Assembly: GCA_016187725.1 (NCBI GenBank)
Contig: JACPJE010000004.1
Coordinates: forward strand, 1 to 33,495
Reading direction: 5' to 3'
DNA length: 33,495 bases
From: Candidatus Latescibacterota bacterium
GTDB taxonomy: Bacteria; Latescibacterota; UBA2968; UBA8231
Part shown: positions 16,832 through 24,322 of the stretch, piece by piece
Layout of the letters: each line of letters starts with the position of its first letter
Position numbering within the stretch: position 1 is the first letter of the stretch
Made by a program: the position numbers and the translations under genes
Notes under the pieces: generated by a model
The model's input: the letters and a program-made list of their open reading frames with translations, nothing else
The model's database searches: none
What the model was told of the DNA's origin: nothing

Positions 16832-17189
16832 AATGCCTGGGCCTGCTCCCACACCTCCAAGACTTGCTGGGCCGCCTATGCTCCGGCGCAGCGCCGGGGC
16901 TGGGTGGTCGGGTACCTGACCGGAGAGCGCTGGGCCGGCCAGATAGAATTGCAGTGCGCCGCCGATGGTGCACTGGAGTGCTGGTCTGCGGGATTCGACG
17001 GGGCGAGCTGCGGGTCGAACCAGGAGAAATCCTGGAGCTGGAGGCGCTCTTTCTGGCAGCAGGGGGTGACCGTGGGCTTTGCTCGAAGACTACCCCGAGG
17101 CCGCAGCCATGCGCCACCCAGTGGAGCAACTCCCTTCCAGCCCGGTGACCTGGTGCAGGCGGAAATTCAGCCGCAAACTCGCCGATTGA
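16832..17189 (+). pseudogene. Decayed fragment of an alpha-galactosidase-like (GH36-type) gene
   Basis: No intact frame covers this interval, but three pieces in successive frames make one protein: CWAAYAP...GWVVGYLTGERWAGQIEL...CWSAGFDG, then GELRVEPGEILELEALFLAAGGD, then WALLEDYPEAAAMRHPVEQL...PVTWC. The first break is a run of four G at 17000-17003 where five would keep the frame. The second is CC at 17070-17071 where CCC would give GDPWALLEDY. After PVTWC, where GH36-type enzymes continue into the catalytic barrel, the sequence diverges and stops at 17187-17189, so the catalytic part is missing. The N-domain-to-barrel pattern (V-AGFLT, RLEPGE, D-WALLE-YA, P-GWCSW) is what I recall for this family. 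The remnant follows the DUF4380 stop at once, as if the third gene of that operon. Confidence 0.55.
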
Positions 17190-17256
17190 GGTACTCGCCC
17201 TCCAGCATCCGGACGGAGATCTCCCATCTCTCTTCGTCAGCCTCCGGCGGCCTCGG

Positions 17257-19896
17257 TCAGTCGCGCAAACCGGCGAATACCCGGATGAAGGCCAGCGAGC
17301 CGGTGTCCGTGACCACTTTGAAGGACCGGCGCTCCCAGCGGAACCCCGTGTTCAGGGTCAGCGCATATCCCAGATAGTCGGAGCGGTTGGAGATCTGGAG
17401 CGCCAGCACCGTGCCGGTGAAATCGTCCACAAAACCCGGCGGCACGACCTCTGGTCTCGCCCGCAGATTGCGGAAGAGGGTGAACTCGACGCCGTACTCG
17501 AGGAAGGTGGTGGGCAGGAGGAAGTATTTGGAGGTAAGGATGTAGAACTGCGACCACTCGTTGATCCTCAGATCCGTGCTGGAGGTCGGGTCGATTTTGC
17601 GGTAGACGCTCTTCCAGCGCGACCAGAGGGACAAGTTGGGGGTGATCGCCAGCGGATAGTCGACCTTGTTGATCACCCCGAGGAAGAGCCGGTTGTCCTT
17701 GGCCTCGGCCTGCTCGCCGCGCTGCCGGAAATAGTCGCACTTGACCTTGTTGTAGATGTTCAGCTTGCTGAGGCGGAAGTAGTCGAACGAGAGATAGCCC
17801 GTGTAGATGAACGTGTCCTGGGCCGTCAGCGGATCGGGAGTCTCCAGGAAGCCGGTCGGCTCGACCCACTGGATCACATCGTCGGCGATATCGTCTTCGG
17901 TGAAGCGGGCGAACTGGAAGGCGCGGGCCTCTATGCCCGGCAGCGACCACCGGCCGGTGGCCACTGCGTAATTCATCTTGGCCCGGCGCCTGCTGCTGAT
18001 CTCGTCGACGCTGGAGCGCCCCAAGGTGATCTCGAGGTTTTCGGTGAGGTCGACGGCGCCATAGATATTCCAGCCGTCCCGGTCCTTGCGGTAAGGGTAG
18101 TCTGCAAACCGGTCGTTTTCGAAGCGATCGATCACCAGGTTGTTGTTCATGTCGACCCCGGCGAGGAATTCCGGCGGATCGATGTTGTAGCGCAGGAACG
18201 GCTCGGCATAGTCAGGCTCGCTGTTGGCGTTCTGGTTGAAATCGGAGATAAAATCCACGTTCTCGTCGAACCCCGGAAAAACCTGGGGATCGGCCATGCC
18301 GCCATTGCCGAAGGGCGACTCTCTGAAGACATTGTCCCCGTTTTGCCAGAGTCGCTTCCAATCCGGGAAGCGATCCTGGTCATCGTTGTCATCCACCATC
18401 TCGAAGGTGTGGCGCTCGACATCCTCGTAGTCGATGAAGCCCCGCGCGTCGGTTATGAAACCGGTGGTGGAATACTGGGGCTCGAGCCGGTAGAGCTCCC
18501 CGTAAACGAACCAGGGATAGGCGTCCTGCGAGGCCGTGAGGTAATAGGCCATGCCCTTATCCCGGGTCAAGGCGTGCTTCTGGAAGTTCTGGTTGGGGAA
18601 CCGGCGGTAGGTCTGGCTGAGGGCGATTTCGGAGCGCAGGTTGAACCCCTTCACATCGTCCATGTCGAGGCTCAGGCCGAACACATCCTTGCCGGTCGGC
18701 AGGCCGTATTTGAAGTGGATAAAGCGCTGGTTTGAACCATCGTCCACATTGCCGTGGGCGCGGTCGATCAGCAGGAAGACCGGATCGTCCGTGCTGTTGA
18801 GCTGCAGATTGGAAGTGGCCTCGATGCGGTAGTCGTTGGCGATGACCATCTCGAATGCCACCTCCCTGATTTCCTGGTAGGTGGCAATTTTATCCTCGGT
18901 CCGGGACCGGAAATCCCGCCGGATGTCATAGGTCAGCTCGATGATCTCGGCACCGCTGGCCTCGATGATCCCGTCGCGCCGCACTCCCCCGCGTATGGAG
19001 GGGATGATCTCCGGGTGATCTACCCCATCGATGATGATGCGCTCGGCAAAGAGCTGTGCCCCTCCCCTGCTGTCTTCGGGCGAATCGTCGGACAGGCGCA
19101 GGATGATGGTCTCTATATTGCCGCCGTTCTGCGCCTCGGTGAGCAAGCCTTTGAGCGAGTTGTCATTGAGCCGGCGGGCCGAAGAGAAGTTCGAGACATT
19201 GAGATAGGTAAGTCCCAGCTTCGAGAAGTCTCCCAGGTGCACCTTGGTGTGCAGGCCGTACAGGTTGGTCATGTTGCCCAGGATCTGCCCCGGCGAGTTC
19301 TCGAACTGCAAGACCGCCCCGGGCGAGGCCAGGCGCGAGCCCACCAGGGTGAGCTGGTACTTGTCTGAGGCGAAATCCCACTGGATGCCGTTGAAGGCCG
19401 GCTTGGAGAAGGTCAGCGGCGTGATGGTGGAGCGGATGGCCTCGCCGATCGTCACCGCAGAATAGAACTGCCCCTTGGTCATGGAGGAGACGATGAGGTT
19501 GGTGAACCAACTGCTGTATTTGGGCCCCTTGCGCACCGTGCTGCCGAAGGTCTCGGGGTTGTCCATGGTCCAGTTGTAGATCTCGAACCCCCGGTTGATG
19601 TAGTTCCCGTACATATCGTACTGCCGGAAGCCCTCCAGCTCGATGGCGACATAGCGCTCGTAATTGTAGCGGGCGTAGTTGCTGTACTCCTCCCCGGTCC
19701 AGCGGTAGAAGTGGTAAAGGCTCTGGGGATACTGCCATTTCCTCACCACCGGCGTCATGGGGCTCTCGTACAGCTCCACTCCCCGGGGCTCACGGCCGGT
19801 GAGGAAGCGGGCGCTTTGCGCCACTGCCGCGCTGTTCAGATAAAGTAGCACCGCAATGGCACCCACTGCGGCCCGCAGCGTCTGCCTCAGGTCCAT
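17257..19896 (-). CDS. Large exported protein, probable outer-membrane beta-barrel, family not recognised
   Basis: 879 residues. The ATG at 19896 follows GGGAGGG and opens a signal peptide (MDLRQTLRAAVGAIAVLLYLNSAAVAQ). There are no internal hydrophobic helices. Many alternating aromatic/polar strands typical of outer-membrane barrels occur, densest in the last ~280 residues (WNIYGAVDLTENLEITLGR, YTGYLSFDYFRLSKLNIYNK, WSRWKSVYRKIDPT, TFLEYGVEFTLFRNLRAR, YALTLNTGFRWERRSFKV). The centre (about 470-590) is rich in Asp/Asn: DDNDDQDRFPDW, PGFDENVDFISDFNQNANSEPDY and GVDMNNNLVIDRFENDRFADYPYRKDRDG, suggesting calcium-binding loops. No TonB box, plug domain or C-terminal aromatic signature is clear. 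Last gene of the minus-strand operon, 61 bases after the third discoidin-like gene. It could be the membrane platform of the system; this is inference. Confidence 0.82.
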   Translation of the reverse strand: MDLRQTLRAAVGAIAVLLYLNSAAVAQSARFLTGREPRGVELYESPMTPVVRKWQYPQSLYHFYRWTGEEYSNYARYNYERYVAIELEGFRQYDMYGNYINRGFEIYNWTMDNPETFGSTVRKGPKYSSWFTNLIVSSMTKGQFYSAVTIGEAIRSTITPLTFSKPAFNGIQWDFASDKYQLTLVGSRLASPGAVLQFENSPGQILGNMTNLYGLHTKVHLGDFSKLGLTYLNVSNFSSARRLNDNSLKGLLTEAQNGGNIETIILRLSDDSPEDSRGGAQLFAERIIIDGVDHPEIIPSIRGGVRRDGIIEASGAEIIELTYDIRRDFRSRTEDKIATYQEIREVAFEMVIANDYRIEATSNLQLNSTDDPVFLLIDRAHGNVDDGSNQRFIHFKYGLPTGKDVFGLSLDMDDVKGFNLRSEIALSQTYRRFPNQNFQKHALTRDKGMAYYLTASQDAYPWFVYGELYRLEPQYSTTGFITDARGFIDYEDVERHTFEMVDDNDDQDRFPDWKRLWQNGDNVFRESPFGNGGMADPQVFPGFDENVDFISDFNQNANSEPDYAEPFLRYNIDPPEFLAGVDMNNNLVIDRFENDRFADYPYRKDRDGWNIYGAVDLTENLEITLGRSSVDEISSRRRAKMNYAVATGRWSLPGIEARAFQFARFTEDDIADDVIQWVEPTGFLETPDPLTAQDTFIYTGYLSFDYFRLSKLNIYNKVKCDYFRQRGEQAEAKDNRLFLGVINKVDYPLAITPNLSLWSRWKSVYRKIDPTSSTDLRINEWSQFYILTSKYFLLPTTFLEYGVEFTLFRNLRARPEVVPPGFVDDFTGTVLALQISNRSDYLGYALTLNTGFRWERRSFKVVTDTGSLAFIRVFAGLRD

Positions 19897-19957
19897 AAGG
19901 TCCCTCCCTGTCGCAATTTTTCGCGGGCAGCGGCCCGGCACAACCTGGCCGCCCTGC

Positions 19958-21892
19958 TCAGTGAATTATGCCGATCGCCTTTGAAGTTCTGAAAGATCCT
20001 GCCCTGGTGTTGACACCGACCAGGACGACGTATATCCCCGGAGCCACCAGTTTCCCCCGCTCATCCCTGCCATCCCAGAAGGCGCGGTAAATCCCGCCCC
20101 GCCGCTCCTCTTCGACCAGCTTGCGCACCAGCAGTCCGCTCAGGTCGAAGACGGCGACCTCCACCTGCCGGGGCGCGGAGAGCTGGGTGATGGTGTACTC
20201 GAGCCGCAACTGGTCGTTCACGCCATCCCCATTAGGTGTAAAGACCGCCGGTTCCAGTTTCACATTGCGCAGGATCTGGCCGATGGATTCCCTGGTCAGG
20301 GCGACCCGCAGGGTATTGGTGCTCACTTCGGGATTGGCGTCCCCTTCGAGCACCGGCTGGCCCAGAAGCCCGGATTGGGTATCCCAGACCCGGCCGCTGA
20401 AGATGGTGTTGAAAATCGCCACTGATCCCTCGAAGAGCACGCGCAGCGGCACGGCATTGCCGGGCTCCACCTTGTTGCTGGTGAAAAACACCTCCAGGGC
20501 CTCATCCGCCGCCTTCACGCTGTCGGGGGTCACCGGCGCCAGTGGCTCTCCCATGAGCAGCCCGCGAAACACCAGCGGAGTGGGGGCAGTTATGCGCAAG
20601 GCGTCGAAGCCGGTCTGCCCCGGCTCCAACCTGGCCCGCACATCATAGGCGAAGAGGACACGCACCCCCCCATCCACGCTGACGATGCCGCGCGGGGGGT
20701 TTGGTTCACCGGCGATCGAGATCTCCCCCTCCACGAGGGCGGCCGGCGGCACGGAGTGCTCGATCACTAGGGAGTCCAGCCGCACGGTCTGTTGCACGGA
20801 CTGGCTCTCCAGGATGATCTGCAACTGGAAGAAGGGCCGGGGGCTGGGCAGCAGGAGCTGCTGGCCGGAGACTAGGGGTTGCGACCAGGGACTCCAGTTC
20901 TCGACGTCATCATCGAGGCGCGGGGACTGCTCCTCCTTGGGCAGCGACCGGTATTCCTCCTCGGACACCTCCTCCAGGCTCACCTCCCGGGTCTCCGGGT
21001 CTTCTGCCCGGCGAAAGAAGACCTGCGGCGAGTCGTCCCGGCCGGTCCTCATCCGCACGGCAACCGCAGTCGCCGGCTCGCCGGCCGCCACCAGCGCTCC
21101 CTGCTCGCGGCGCAGGGTCTGCTGCGGCCACCAGATGCGGCCGTAGTTGGACACCTCCCCCAGGTTCACCACGTCGCTCTCGTAGAAGGCGCGGGGGACA
21201 AAGCCGTCCCCGAAGAGCTGGAACTCGGCGATCTCGAAGGGATTTCTCGACCCCACGCGCAGGCGGATGAAGCGGATGAACTGCGGCGCGAAGCTCAGGT
21301 CGACCACGCTGTTGGGATTCACCGGCACATCGTGGAGGAGCTGGAACACTGGCTGGGCATCGGCGTAGGACAGCCCGTCGCTGACCTGGATCTCGAACTT
21401 GCGGATAAAGGCCTCGCCGTAGAGGCGGCCGCTGGCGTCGGCCCCGGTCTGGCGCGGGAAAAAGCGCAAGCGCGCCGCCGGGACCCGCGATCCCAGATCG
21501 AACACGAAGACGCGGCCGTCCTGGTCCTGCCCCGCTGCTTTGAACTGGTTTTCCGTCGAGGTCGTGCTGTCGCCGTCGACGATGGCGAGGCTTATGGGGT
21601 TCCTGAAAGCCGTGTTGTCCCACAGCGCCGCGCCCCCTTCCCGGGTGAGATCAGCAGGCCTGCCGTAGTTCCAGTTCAGGGTGGTAATGATGTTCTGGTC
21701 CGGGCTGAATCCCCTGATCTGGATGGCTCCAGGGGCGGTCTGGCCGTCGATCTGCGCCGCGCTCCGGGCGACAGCATCCCACAGGGTCCCGCTCTGCCCC
21801 CCCAGAACCCACTCTTCAGCAGGGAGTCGGGCCACTGAAAGGCCCAGCAGGTGCAGCCCCGTGGCGATGGTCACTCGACAGCTCGATCTCAT
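19958..21892 (-). CDS. Discoidin-like exported protein C with TPNGDG/FlgD-type C-terminal domain
   Basis: 644 residues from the ATG at 21892 (AGAGAGG upstream; signal peptide MRSSCRVTIATGLHLLGLSVARLPA). A longer in-frame opening to 22879 lies wholly inside the preceding gene and is rejected. Residues ~60-200 are discoidin-like: NPISLAIVDGDSTTST, VFVFDLGSRVPAARLRFFPRQ, FIRKFEIQVSDG, FIRFIRLRVGSRNPFEIAEFQLFGDGFVP. A middle segment has NWSPWSQPLVSG, FQLQIILES and VRLDSLVIEHS. Next comes a conserved module with FDALRITAPTPLVFRGL. The end has VFTPNGDGVND, VEVAVFDLSGLLVRKLVEE and FWDGRDERGKLVAPGIYVV. It is the third of three tandem paralogues of the same plan and probably a surface ligand-binding protein. 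Carbohydrate is the likeliest ligand type, but no binding site can be proven. Confidence 0.86.
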   Translation of the reverse strand: MRSSCRVTIATGLHLLGLSVARLPAEEWVLGGQSGTLWDAVARSAAQIDGQTAPGAIQIRGFSPDQNIITTLNWNYGRPADLTREGGAALWDNTAFRNPISLAIVDGDSTTSTENQFKAAGQDQDGRVFVFDLGSRVPAARLRFFPRQTGADASGRLYGEAFIRKFEIQVSDGLSYADAQPVFQLLHDVPVNPNSVVDLSFAPQFIRFIRLRVGSRNPFEIAEFQLFGDGFVPRAFYESDVVNLGEVSNYGRIWWPQQTLRREQGALVAAGEPATAVAVRMRTGRDDSPQVFFRRAEDPETREVSLEEVSEEEYRSLPKEEQSPRLDDDVENWSPWSQPLVSGQQLLLPSPRPFFQLQIILESQSVQQTVRLDSLVIEHSVPPAALVEGEISIAGEPNPPRGIVSVDGGVRVLFAYDVRARLEPGQTGFDALRITAPTPLVFRGLLMGEPLAPVTPDSVKAADEALEVFFTSNKVEPGNAVPLRVLFEGSVAIFNTIFSGRVWDTQSGLLGQPVLEGDANPEVSTNTLRVALTRESIGQILRNVKLEPAVFTPNGDGVNDQLRLEYTITQLSAPRQVEVAVFDLSGLLVRKLVEEERRGGIYRAFWDGRDERGKLVAPGIYVVLVGVNTRAGSFRTSKAIGIIH

Positions 21893-21936
21893 CGCTCGAC
21901 CTCTCTTTTCACCGAAATCAGCGGGCGCTGTCCACC

Positions 21937-24306
21937 TCAATAGGCGACCGCGATGGGCTCGATGGCCACATCCTTCCCGGCCTTGGCGCCCACCGCGATA
22001 TGGCACAGGTAGATCCCCGGCTCCACCAGCTCCCCTCCCTGATTCCGCCCCGACCACCTGAAGACCTGCACATCCCGGCCCGCATCCGGCGGCAACTCCG
22101 CCACCAGCCGACCCGCCAGGTCGAAGATTAGCACCTGGGCCTGCGGCCTTTCCACCTTGAATATGGCAAAGCGGATCTCCACGGCCTCGTTGAGGCCATC
22201 CCCGTTCGGCGTGAGGACGTGGGGCGCGATCTCCAGGTCGCCGATCAGCCGGCGGCGGCTGGCCAGATCCGGCAGAAAGACCACATTGGCCTGGCGCTCC
22301 GCCGCTTCCACCGACTGCCATAGCCCCGGGCGCCCGCTGTGGCCCAGGTCCAGGCTCACGACCGTGGCATTGCGCAGGAAACGCGCGGTAAATTCCACCT
22401 CCACTGAATCCCGGCTGACTGGCTCCGGCAGGGTGATCAGCAGCGAGTCGCCCCGCATGGCGATGGCGCGCGGCGCGACGAGCCGCCCCCCCACCTGGAC
22501 CACCACGCTGTCCTCCGCGACCGGGCTGGGGATCACCAGGCGCAAAAGGTCGAAGCCGCTGTCCTCGCCCGCTGCGCGCGGCCATACCGTATAGCGGAAG
22601 CGGGTGTCCGCGTTGGCCCTGGTCTGGCGCGGCGACAGCCGCCCTTTGGCCTCCCGGACGAGGGCGTCCTCGAATTCGATCGACAGCGAGCGCACTACCG
22701 GCGCCACATGGAAATCTTCGGTGGACTGGATGGCCTCCAACTGGATGAACCGCCGCGGGGACTCTGACTTGAAGGTCTCGCCCGAGAACTGGTAGACATT
22801 GCTCCACTCGCCCCAGTCGTTGCCGACCACCACCGTGGTATCTGTGGCGCCGCGGACCGCCTTGGGAAGGCTGTTCCACTGGGTTTCGGTGACCACCTCT
22901 CCCGCCTTATTGTGGAAGGTGTACACCTCTCCCAACTCGTTGCCCGAGCGCGAGCGCAGCTGCAGCCGGGTGCCGGGCGGCAGCTCCGCGTCCCAGAAGA
23001 GGGCCTTGATCGCCTTGGCCTGGCCCTCCCCCCTGACCTTCCCCAGATCGATGAAATTCGAGCGCAGCGCGACCTGGGCGGGATGCCCCTGGGAGAACAG
23101 CATGAACTCCATCGGCTGGGTGTACCAGCCTTCGTCCGCCAGGGCGTGAAAGAACAGATAGCGGATCTTGCGGGGCTGGAAGAGGTAGCGGAACTGGAGG
23201 CGCGTGCGCTCGTGATCGCTCTGCCACCTGGGCTCCAGGATCAGCGGGGTATAGTCTATATCTCCAGAGATCGTCCGGGCCCCGTCTGAGAACAGGATCT
23301 GAAAGCCGGTGCCCGAGTTGAGAAAGTCGTTCTGGAAACTGGACAACCCCTCTCCTTGCTCCTTGTTGTAGAGGTAGATCTCATCGATCCAGAACAGGGC
23401 CCCCAGGTCCACCGCCCACCACACCCCGCTTTCCAGCCAGCCCCGCAAGTCCCTGCCGCCATAGGTCACCGTGACGATCGCCCCATTGGTGTCCATGATG
23501 CCGTCGAACATGTTCTGCGGCTGCTGCGCCAGCACGCCGTTGCTGAAAAAACCGCCGCGCGCCAGCGTGCCGATGCTGACATTGTCTCCGGCACTTATCA
23601 CCTCCACCTCAGCCAGGGCCGCAGCCGCGCTCTTTTCATCCACCTCGATCAAGATGTACTGCACGGTCCGGTGGTGGCTCTCGTTCTCCAGATCCACGTC
23701 GGGGCGCCTCTCCACCACGCGGGTGGTATCCCGTTCTCCGCCGATGCTGAACCAGACGAGCGCCTCCTTGTTCGGACGCGTCGTGCGGTAGGCCAGCTCG
23801 TACTTGAAAACGTCATCCGTGCCCTGGATCCGGGCGCCGGTTGCCACGAACACGCTGAATTGACTGAAGGGGCGGGCGCCTTCCCGGTCTGGAAAAGTCA
23901 GCCGGATCTCCTCGGCCAGCACCGCGCGCCCCAGGTCGATCTCGACCGTCCAGTTTTCCACCGCGTCGTCTGGGACGGGCTGCCAAAAGGTCGCTGGATC
24001 GCCGTCGATGATCAGGGGCGCCGTGGCGCTGTTGCTGCCGGCCTGCCATATCCCGCCTCTCACCTCCCCGCGCTTCTGGGTGGGATGGGAGAAGAGCTGG
24101 GCATCGCTGACCGCATTGATATTCTTGCGGTACTTGACCAGCTGCAGGTATCCCCGCTCGTCGAACTGCGCCAACCCCTGCGGGATCTGCCAGCTGTTCC
24201 AGTCCGCCGGGCTGGCAAAGGTGAGGAGTTCTGCCTCTCCCCCGCCTGCCGCCAGCAGCACGGCCACAATTCCCCAAACCTGGCAGCTGGATTTCGCCTG
24301 GACCAT
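21937..24306 (-). CDS. Discoidin-like exported protein B with TPNGDG/FlgD-type C-terminal domain
   Basis: 789 residues with signal peptide MVQAKSSCQVWGIVAVLLAAGGGEA. It is the longest of the three paralogues and has two discoidin-like segments: LIIDGDPATFWQPVPDD...WTVEIDLGRAVLAEEIRLTFP (about 95-150) and MFDGIMDTNGAIVTV...WWAVDLGALFWIDEIYLYNK (about 265-315). IRYLFFHAL follows the second. The middle has WGEWSNVYQFSG and RRFIQLEAIQSTEDFHVAPVVRSLSIEFED, then GFDLLRLVIPSPVAEDSVVVQVGG, equivalent to the FDALRI module of its neighbours. The C-terminus has VLTPNGDGLNEAVEIRFAIF, AQVLIFDLAGRLVAELP and the divergent RWSGRNQGGELVEPGIYLCHI, where the usual WDGxDxxG is changed to WSGRNQGG. It begins 16 bases after the stop of paralogue A, so they share one transcript. 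Confidence 0.88.
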   Translation of the reverse strand: MVQAKSSCQVWGIVAVLLAAGGGEAELLTFASPADWNSWQIPQGLAQFDERGYLQLVKYRKNINAVSDAQLFSHPTQKRGEVRGGIWQAGSNSATAPLIIDGDPATFWQPVPDDAVENWTVEIDLGRAVLAEEIRLTFPDREGARPFSQFSVFVATGARIQGTDDVFKYELAYRTTRPNKEALVWFSIGGERDTTRVVERRPDVDLENESHHRTVQYILIEVDEKSAAAALAEVEVISAGDNVSIGTLARGGFFSNGVLAQQPQNMFDGIMDTNGAIVTVTYGGRDLRGWLESGVWWAVDLGALFWIDEIYLYNKEQGEGLSSFQNDFLNSGTGFQILFSDGARTISGDIDYTPLILEPRWQSDHERTRLQFRYLFQPRKIRYLFFHALADEGWYTQPMEFMLFSQGHPAQVALRSNFIDLGKVRGEGQAKAIKALFWDAELPPGTRLQLRSRSGNELGEVYTFHNKAGEVVTETQWNSLPKAVRGATDTTVVVGNDWGEWSNVYQFSGETFKSESPRRFIQLEAIQSTEDFHVAPVVRSLSIEFEDALVREAKGRLSPRQTRANADTRFRYTVWPRAAGEDSGFDLLRLVIPSPVAEDSVVVQVGGRLVAPRAIAMRGDSLLITLPEPVSRDSVEVEFTARFLRNATVVSLDLGHSGRPGLWQSVEAAERQANVVFLPDLASRRRLIGDLEIAPHVLTPNGDGLNEAVEIRFAIFKVERPQAQVLIFDLAGRLVAELPPDAGRDVQVFRWSGRNQGGELVEPGIYLCHIAVGAKAGKDVAIEPIAVAY

Positions 24307-24322
24307 ATCCCTGCCCTCTTTT

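Noticed and set aside
19958..22879. 973-residue version of discoidin-like protein C
   Set aside because: The extra N-terminal part overlaps about 950 bases of protein B in another frame and lacks a signal peptide; the ATG at 21892 has both a ribosome-binding site and a signal peptide.
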